From: Embiotoca jacksoni
Lineage: Eukaryota > Chordata > Actinopteri > Embiotocidae
DNA: 64,000 nt
Direction of reading: 5' to 3'
Assembly: GCA_022577435.1 (NCBI GenBank)
Contig: JAKOON010000007.1
Location: 10,300,926-10,364,925, forward strand
Under the pieces are notes generated by a model. The model was given only the letters and a program-made list of their open reading frames with translations, had not been told where the DNA came from and did no database searches. Both the position numbers and the translations under genes were made by a program. Shown here piece by piece: positions 56,700-64,000 of this stretch. How positions within the stretch are numbered: position 1 is the first letter of the stretch; every line of letters starts with the position of its first letter.

Positions 56700-56935
56700 T
56701 GCACTCAATTTCCTGTACTTCTGCATTTCACTAGTGTATTTTATTTCTTAAATGTATTGTATTCTATTTTGTAGCTTGTTTAATGTTAATGCCATTTTAA
56801 TGTTTCTTAATTGTTTTTTAAACTTCCTTTTCTTTTGCCCTACGTTTCGATGCTTTTAATGGTTTTATGTGGAGCACTTTGAATTGCATTGTTGTTGAAA
56901 TGTGCTGTGCAAATAAACGTGCCTTGCCTTCAGAA
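56700..56935 (+). mobile_element. LINE 3' tail fragment
   Basis: It ends with GGAGCACTTTGAATTGCATT, then AAATGTGCTGTGCAAATAAA and CGTGCCTTGCCTTC, a tail found on many fish LINEs. The same family as the insert at 10040-10225. Confidence 0.65.
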
Positions 56936-57639
56936 GTCCTTTGCGTCCGCAGGATGGCCAGTTTAGCGGTACCAGATCAAAAAAAAAAGTTCACTAGTTT
57001 ATGTGCAGTCGTCTTTTTTGATCCGTTGAAGCTGTACGTGTAGAGTCTTTGGTGATTCGAGGAGAGGAGCAGAGAGGAGCTCTGACTGAGGAAAAATAAA
57101 TCAATTTCAATATGTCACCAAGACTTAGCCATTTATAGTTAAACTTGAGAAACTGGGATACAAATCATGCAGGTAAGCAAGTTCATCTGGGGTAATGAGA
57201 ACAGGGAAACTGAGATACATGTAACCCACACGGGGTTAACGGAAGACTCAATATGCTATGGACCGGGGAGAGGTTGTCGGGAGGTTCAGTTCAACTGCAA
57301 TGTGTAATAAACTTTAACAAACAATAAAACGCGAAACTATTTACATTCACATGTTAGGTTCAACATGTGCGATATTTAGTGCATTCAAAGTAACAACAAC
57401 TGCTTGGCAGCTCGAAAACATTCACACTCGTGAACTTTGTTATCAATATCACAGGTGATGAAAGAAAACTGTCTCTTTAGTGCAAACAGTTTAGAGTTCT
57501 TTGGATCCAAACAGTTTAAGATGATGCCGTGTTGAGGTCGTAACAGGGTTGTTGTTGTTTTTTTAGTCAGTTTAGTTCAAAAGAGAGATCTTTGGTCAAC
57601 AACAACAAAAAAATAGTCTGAGATGTCGGGCTTTGACTG

Positions 57640-58230
57640 TCCTACCACACTGGTGCACTCGGATGGAGGGACAGACGGTCTCCTCCGCGGGACAACAGGT
57701 GATCGTGGTCCAACTCCTCGGGGTTAAAAGGTGGCTCGCCGTCTCCATCTCGGTTTTCTAGGTAACTCAAAAACCTAACAAACTTATAATACCGAAGACA
57801 AATGCGCTATGAATCATACTTTTTTTTTTTTTTTTTTCCCTACCGTGTTATCAATGAAGAATGGTGCTGAATTAACTAGAGCTCACTGCTCTGACTAACA
57901 CGACCATAAATAAAACACCTACGTTGATGTATTAGCGAGGAGAACACGCGCTGTCGGAGCCGACGGACAACGCCAGCTTCGAGTTAGCCGCCGTAGCTCA
58001 ACTTCGCTGAACTCACCAATACGCTGCCAAACGAGGTGAACTCCTGGCACACCGGTGCTTGGACAACTCCCGTCTCTCCACAGAAACTCTCTCGAAAGGT
58101 AGACTTACTACTTTTCCTGTGTTTAGCGTGAAGAATTTCGCTTTCTCGAGCCGCGCTCATCTGTTCGTGCCTTCTTCACTTCTTCGCGCTCAGGTTGCTA
58201 CCTGGAGGGGTGGGACTTAACCTACTCCTA
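57640..58230 (-). promoter_or_regulatory. CpG-rich stretch, possible promoter and first exon(s)
   Basis: CpG density rises sharply above the surrounding AT-rich DNA. On the minus strand an ATG at 58160 opens 48 codons to a strong donor (GTATTG|GTGAGT at 58017). A second open stretch of about 45 codons (FLSYLENRDGDGEPPF... to TAG near 57.64 kb) follows a possible acceptor at 57775. The phases do not join with that ATG, so coding status is unresolved. It could be a CpG-island promoter with non-coding first exon. Confidence 0.4.
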
Positions 58231-60600
58231 CCAATCAGAAACCGGTATTGCCTGATATAGCCAATGAGAACTACGTCTGAGCGAAGTGGCTATGATTGAC
58301 ACTGTGTTTAGCAAATAGACAACAACAAAGGAAACCTGTTTATAACCCGCGCAGTTTTACTACTGGGTTACGTACACACTGTGTAGCGCTCCACACCGCA
58401 ACAACAATGACAAGCAAATTAAATCTTCAGGAAAGAAAATAAATGAAACCAGTGTCTCACAGAGGAACAAATTAGCAAAAAAAAAAGAAGATAAAAATCT
58501 GTATAATCAACTTCCTTGAAACACAAGCTGATATTTTAACTTCAACGCTCAATTTCTCCAGAACAGTGTACTATATTATAAATAAAAAACCGGCCTTGCT
58601 CTGATTTTCACCAGAATCGTATAGAGCTACAGATGATAAGTGCTGTAAATGTTGGCTGTGTTATTCACTTTAATTTTACATGTAAAGACAATGTTAATTT
58701 TGTATTGAAAGAGATTTAGCAAGTATTTTTGTCAAGTATCAAAGTAATTGACCAAAGCTCATTGTAACAATGGATCAAAGCATCTCCTTAAGCAGAAAGT
58801 CTTTTCTAATTGTGCACCTCGGGATGTCAGTTGATGTCAGAGTTCTTGATCTTCAGAATACACCAGCAGATGAAATCAGTAGGGAAGTATTGAAGTGCCG
58901 ATAGAGATATAGATGTAGCACTTCACTGGGTTTTGCAGTGATAATTAAAATTTTCTACATTAAAAAGGTGATCCCAAATGTGGTCAGTCAGTTTTGACTG
59001 TGTGACCCTACTTTTTTAAAAACTGCTATACCTTGTCATTGCACAGGAGCTAGAAAAACTGTATCAGTAGCCAGTGACTGATTGTCTGTAACCATGCATA
59101 TGCAGTGTTTTCTATGTCCATCCATCATTTCTTGAGCATCCAATCATTTTGTAAACTTGCCAGCCCAATAAGAGGAGAGTTTACAGAATGGACATACACT
59201 AAACAGATTGAGCTACAAAATGACAGCTTTAAAAATGATAAGAAATTCTTAAATACATCATCTTAACCTATCTGAAAATAGTACTGATCATAGTGATGTG
59301 AGAAAAAAGTCCCTTTTTTTCTAATGAACAAAAACAATGCTGTTTTATTGTTTAGGATAATTTACTGAAAAAAATAAAAATATTTTTCCTGTATAAATGG
59401 TACAATGACAATCAGTAGTTATGAAAGTAAAACATTTGTTTGAATTATATTTAGTCATTGTCAGTGAATTATTAACACATATGACAGAACAGAGCCTTTT
59501 TTATATATATAAAATGCCTTTTGTTGACATGTACCATTTCTCATCAACTTCCTGGTGCTATTGGCGAAAAGGACCCAACATATCTTATGCCTGTAATGCT
59601 GTGCATTACTGATGTCTGTTGTTGTATATTTGGGATTACTTGATCCAAACAAGATAAAATGTATTCTTCAGCCAGATTTTATTCAAATTCAGTTTGTTGA
59701 GAGCATATGATAATAAGGAGGAGGTAAGAGCTTTTAACAAAGTCACCAGAATCTAATTTATATCCGGCTAGCCAAACTCTTCCGCAGTTGTATTACCTTC
59801 TAATGTCACCAGGAAAGCCCCTGGGCTTTGTGATAGTAGCTAAAATCACGAGTTTCTCTTATCCATCATCCATCTTACAATCATACAGGCATCGTATCGG
59901 TCCCAAATGCATTCAGCAGCATGACAAACATACAGCACAAGTTATAAAAAAAAAAAAATAATAATAACTATAAAATAACTTGTTGCCCTGATGTCAACAA
60001 GTTTTCCGTTTTTTATTATTGAACTAAGAGTTTTGCATATTACTTTTTCATATAACATGTTGATCCCCCTGTCCTATGTTAACAACAAGACGATGAATGC
60101 AGTCGGCACTCGAATTTGCCTCAATATTTTAGATAAATCGGTTCTTCATTGAGGAGATCAGATACATATGCAGCCTTAATTTGACGAGTTACACCAGATA
60201 ATACTCATGCTGTGTGTTGCTTTACTCTCTGTCTCTGTTCTCTGAGAAGAAAAGTACAACTCTACATGTTCCTTTGCCCCTCCTGCCTCCACTCTTTATC
60301 TCCTCACAAATGCTATCAGCCAGGATCCCTTTTTTATTTGACTTCTGCTTGTCATTGTAACCTTCCAGCTTCATATTCCTAATTTTACAATGTAAAATGA
60401 ATCAAGCGCTCCAATACTCTTTCTCTGGGCTGGATGGATTCTTACTCAATGATGCCCTCTGCTGGAGAGATTTGTTCCCTGCCAGGGTACAAAAGACTGC
60501 AGCATTATAGGTGTATTTATTGTGACAGTAATAATTATGGATCAATACAAAATTCCAATATCCACAATTTGACTGACATATGAGCTGCCTCATATAGGCA
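58231..60600. other. Gene-free AT-rich DNA
   Basis: I find no open frame of interest, RNA gene or clear repeat here apart from short A/T runs. Confidence 0.55.
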
Positions 60601-60609
60601 TCTTTAGTT

Positions 60610-61645
60610 CTCCAGTTAAGTATTTAAGTATCTTTTATATGTCTAAGTACATTTACTGAAGTACTTCGCTAAGTACAGATTGTGCTTTGCTTGGGTATTT
60701 CCATTTTAAAACCACTCTACACTTCATCATGGAACGTTGAGCTTTTTACTTCACTATGTTTGTTTGATTGATGTGACAATTATAGGTACTAATTGGTTTG
60801 TAGGATATTTATATACAGAATATCAGTTTATAAAATATGAAGCATTGTTAAAGATTAGTGTACTCGGCAGTATTTAAACTTTTTTTGTATTAATAAAAGG
60901 TTGTTGGAAGTTTTGCATTACAAATTCAACTTGAGTAAAAAATACAGAAGTATTCACACCAAAATATAGGTTAAGTTGACTTTTTAAAGTAAAAGTATTG
61001 CTTTGACTGATATGTGATTAGATATGACATCATTACATTATTAATAGTGAACTTCAGTGTGTTGGCAGCATGTTACTATTGTAGCTGCTGCAGGTGGAGC
61101 TAGTTCAAACTGCTTTATATGCAGTTTTATATCCAAGGACAGATAAATCTGAGGGGTTGATTGCTATGAGAGGAAAGCAGAACAAACAAAGTTCTGATCC
61201 ACACATCTGTTTTCAGTTTTTGGACTTTTTCTCTATACTCAGATTTTGGGTGAGATATTGGATCATGTAAATATTTACTGAAATGAAACCATGTGAGAAG
61301 GTTAGAGAGGAAAATCACTATTTGGTGGAGCTGTTAACAATATATAGACATCTGAGATGTGACCCCGACTAAACACTATTTTTGTGCTTGAAGAAATCAG
61401 GAGCCAAACAAATTAGAAACGACTGGTTTAATGTTTAAATGAAGAATGTTTTAAAATTCTTGTATTATCCATCGTGCCAAAAACCTTAATCTCAAAAGTA
61501 TATGAAAGCTGTCAAATATATCTAGAAAGTGCCATATATCTGTCTGAAATGTAGTGGAGTAAAAATATAAAATAGCATTGAATGGAAGTACTCAAGTAAA
61601 GTACAAATACAAGTAATTTACTTCCCTCCACCGCTTTTACTTTTT
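60610..61645. repeat. Element bounded by diverged inverted repeats
   Basis: 60640-60760 (TAAGTACATTTACTGAAGTA, GGGTATTTCCATTTTAAAAC) and 61545-61640 (GGAAGTACTCAAGTAAAGTA, CTTCCCTCCACCGC) are inverted, roughly 65-70% complementary versions of the widespread teleost repeat with alternating AAGTAC/GTACTT words. They may be the ends of one foldback-type element or two copies in opposite orientation. Confidence 0.5.
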
Positions 61646-61961
61646 TTTTTTTTTTTTATTGTTATACTACTGCTTTGACTTAAGTAAAGGATCTGAATAC
61701 TTCATTCAACGCTGCCTTTAGGCAAAAAGAACAATTAGGTCCAAAGGGGTATACCATTTTTTTTAATTTCATATAAAAATATTTATACTTCATGGGTTTG
61801 TTTTCTTACCACTTTTTTTTAAAATAAAATACACGAGTTATGGGGTGTTAAAGGTTTAATTATTTATGTTTGTTTGTATATGCGTGTGTGCGCATTTGAG
61901 AGGAGTGCTTCGAAAACATTAAATCCAACACAGTGCACTGGTGTTCGTTGAGTAACATCAA

Positions 61962-61975
61962 ACGCCCTCTGGTGG
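61962..61975 (-). promoter_or_regulatory. Strong CTCF-like motif
   Basis: On the minus strand CCACCAGAGGGCGT matches the CTCF core almost perfectly. It points the same way as the CSE motifs of the D array, as expected for a promoter-type rather than an enhancer-type site. Confidence 0.6.
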
Positions 61976-62026
61976 ACAACATACAACATTGCCGCTGGAT
62001 AGAGAAGAACCACTGGTCAAAACAAT

Positions 62027-62053
62027 TTCAGCACCATGCCAACGGACAGCTCC
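62027..62053 (+). promoter_or_regulatory. Expanded RE1-like motif
   Basis: The RE1 left half TTCAGCACC and right half CGGACAGCTCC are both excellent but are separated by seven bases (ATGCCAA) instead of one to two. REST is known to tolerate some non-canonical half-site spacings; this one is not checked. Confidence 0.5.
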
Positions 62054-62861
62054 CGGTACTGGTAATGGCCAAGATGTTTTAAGGATGTGACAAGTGATAA
62101 GAGTTTACATGTTATGAATTTTGCTTGTAGAGTAGTGTTTAGTGCTTTTATTCAGTTTTTATTTTTGGACATTCAGAATATGCATTGGGGCTATAACTTG
62201 AAATTGCAGGATGGACTAAATAGAAAGTTAATGGGCATCATATGTCGCTTGTGTTGGAGCTACGCCTCGTGGAATATTCTAGTATTGCAGCTCATTTCCA
62301 CACAATTTCTGCACATCTTAAACGTTGATGTAAATGTGTAGCAGCAAGCCTGGTATTTAAGGAGGCCTATCTTACTTGTTATATATTCGTACATTCTGCT
62401 AATCATATTATTATTATTGCAGAAAACACACACACACACACAAAGTCCTGATATATGTGTGATCCATCGTATCTGTGCTTCCCGTGCAATAACTATTCTA
62501 AAGACTGCTGTTCGTTCTCGTCGGTGGTAAATAACGACCACTCGTTGAGAATACACTGAGAACACACGTGATTGCCGGGGCACTCTTCGTGACCGAGCAA
62601 CACTCCGATGTTGCGCAATCCCACCATCTTCTCACCTTGCTCTAATGGAAGAGACGGAGATGCTTATGTGACAGTGATTGCGCCAATCACGGCACCGTCA
62701 TTTCACTGGAATTTCATCAGCCGCTGGGTTTGAAAGAAGCCGAGATTCACGTGACCGTGTGTCTCTCTTGCACCCGTGACTTTGGTCTTTCTGAATGTGT
62801 TTTGCAACTTTAAAGTCGATTTCGTAGCCGAGCACAAGACAGATATTACACCTATTTTAGG

Positions 62862-62875
62862 AACAGCGCCACTCC
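62862..62875 (-). promoter_or_regulatory. Isolated CSE-like box
   Basis: AACAGCGCCACTCC is identical to the CSE-like box of Dv2 (51662-51675), but no V exon lies within 2.5 kb downstream on the minus strand. It may be a relic, or the promoter of something not recognised. Confidence 0.45.
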
Positions 62876-62968
62876 TCGCCCAGCTGAAAATAAGCCAAGC
62901 CTGACCTAAATGCGGCTGCCCCTTCAGCCGTCCCTACGGATCACCTTACCGCAGAGAAGGTTAGCCAG

Positions 62969-62983
62969 CCCCCCCCCCCCCCC
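62969..62983. repeat. Poly-C tract
   Basis: Run of 15 Cs followed by further C-rich sequence. Confidence 0.85.
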
Positions 62984-63144
62984 TCTCCCCCCACGCTCTC
63001 TGTGGACACCCGTTTCCTTGTTAACGAAATTATTTTCAATCTGAGCAATAGGACGACCTAATTACCCTGCTCATTTCTGGCCAGTGGCCAACTCTCATCT
63101 GTTGATGGTAGGAACTAACTCCCTGAGAAGTCCGATGTAAAAGG

Positions 63145-63147
<3 letters not shown>

Positions 63148-63190
<43 letters not shown>
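63148..63190. repeat. (AG)n microsatellite
   Basis: About 21 AG units. Confidence 0.95.
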
Positions 63191-63191
<1 letters not shown>

Positions 63192-63930
63192 CCACGGGCC
63201 CCTAGCTCACACTCAGGTGTGGCATTTGGAGTTGAACCCCCCACCCCCCCACTGATGCTTGTATTCGTGCTCGTGGTCTTAATTAAAGTGATATTTCGAG
63301 AGAGGAGGTTCTGTTTGTTCAGTTAATGAACCCCACTATTCTCTGCGGGCAAATGGAAATGCAAGCACTCCAATTAGCATATGTTAGCATTTTACCATGT
63401 TTATTCCTCACCGTGGAAAACAGCTTACCGTGGCGAAAAGCTTTCCACCCTTGTAAGAGTAGCTCGGGAACTTTTTCACCCCCAAAAACTAATTGACTCA
63501 AGCTAATTAAACATAGATCTATGAAACTTACATCTAAATGATTTATGCATGTAAATCGACCGAATGCGTGTTTTGAGTTGCGTGGGTCTTGAGTTTTACG
63601 AATCGCAGCAGGTTACGCGCATGCGTGTTTGAGAGCCGTGAGAGAGGCCGTATGAAAAAAATACTTTATTTTCATAAATGTGTACAGTACATGTGTGGGG
63701 TAAATCTCCCATCATTACAGTAGTCTGCGTCATGGTGCAGCTTGCATATCCAGTACATTAACATACTATTGGTCATATTCACAAAAGCTCTGTTAGCAAA
63801 TCAACATACAAAAAGAAAAACACCTTTTCATATAACCGAAAAATATAAATTCATATGAATGTGCAAAATTATTTTCCACTAATGCTTTTTAAAACATTTT
63901 GGATTTAACTGCTGCTCCAGTTTGATTGTC

Positions 63931-63932
63931 TA

Positions 63933-63967
<35 letters not shown>

Positions 63968-63992
63968 TAATAGTAATAATAACAATAATAAC
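63931..63992. repeat. (TAA)n microsatellite
   Basis: TAA/AAT units with a few interruptions up to the right edge of the window. Confidence 0.9.
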
Positions 63993-64000
63993 AGACACAT

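Larger units (their letters stand above)
61646..64000. other. Far 5' flank with regulatory-like motifs and simple repeats
   Basis: It holds the CTCF-like, expanded RE1-like and CSE-like motifs listed separately, moderately CpG-rich DNA at 62.5-62.95 kb, and simple repeats. No protein gene is supported; open frames near 62.26-62.58 kb show no domain. Confidence 0.5.

Noticed and set aside
1..64000. CRISPR arrays, operons, tRNA or rRNA genes
   Set aside because: No supporting sequence; this is vertebrate DNA and the direct repeats present are simple repeats or exon duplicates.

Overview
This is a piece of a clustered protocadherin (Pcdh) locus from a ray-finned fish, most likely a percomorph teleost. 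The evidence is the 2.3-2.4 kb single-exon cadherin ectodomains in head-to-tail array, teleost-type LINE tails in the intergenic DNA, and exon 3' halves almost identical between paralogues, as reported for teleost clusters. Everything recognisable as a gene lies on the minus strand, so transcription runs from high to low coordinates.

Layout in transcription order. (1) 54.3-64 kb: DNA 5' of the array, with a CpG-rich stretch at 57.6-58.2 kb, one good CTCF-like motif, an expanded REST/RE1-like motif, an isolated CSE-like box and several repeats. (2) 25.6-54.3 kb: nine intact variable (V) exons of one family, labelled here Dv1 (5') to Dv9 (3'). They lie 5' of alpha-like exons and share a cytoplasmic end unlike mammalian alpha, beta or gamma, so I tentatively assign them to the delta subcluster known from elephant shark and teleosts. 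Each has its own promoter. Three further promoters drive nothing: they sit on collapsed exons in which about 2.5 kb was deleted, leaving the promoter joined to the last ~25 bp of the exon. (3) 22.8-23.0 kb: a candidate constant exon for this family, with a splice acceptor, 62 codons in the phase required by the V-exon donors, then a stop. (4) 16.3-22.8 kb: non-coding, holding a near-consensus RE1 and two CTCF-like motifs on the opposite strand from the D-array CSE motifs, arranged like a mammalian HS5-1 enhancer. (5) 1-16.0 kb: five alpha-like V exons, Av1 to Av5; Av5 is cut by the left edge, and their constant exons must lie beyond it.

How the parts work together. In clustered Pcdh loci a neuron activates one or a few V-exon promoters, through CTCF/cohesin looping between the promoter CSE and a distal enhancer, and splices the V exon to shared constant exons. 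The products are single-pass membrane proteins with six cadherin repeats that give each neuron a homophilic surface identity. Here the nine D exons would splice to the 22.8 kb exon and the A exons to exons off the window. Diversity is concentrated in EC1-EC3, while EC4/EC5 through the cytoplasmic end has been homogenised, with conversion-like boundaries visible at different places in different exons. Subcluster assignment, enhancer identity and the constant exon are inferences from sequence alone.
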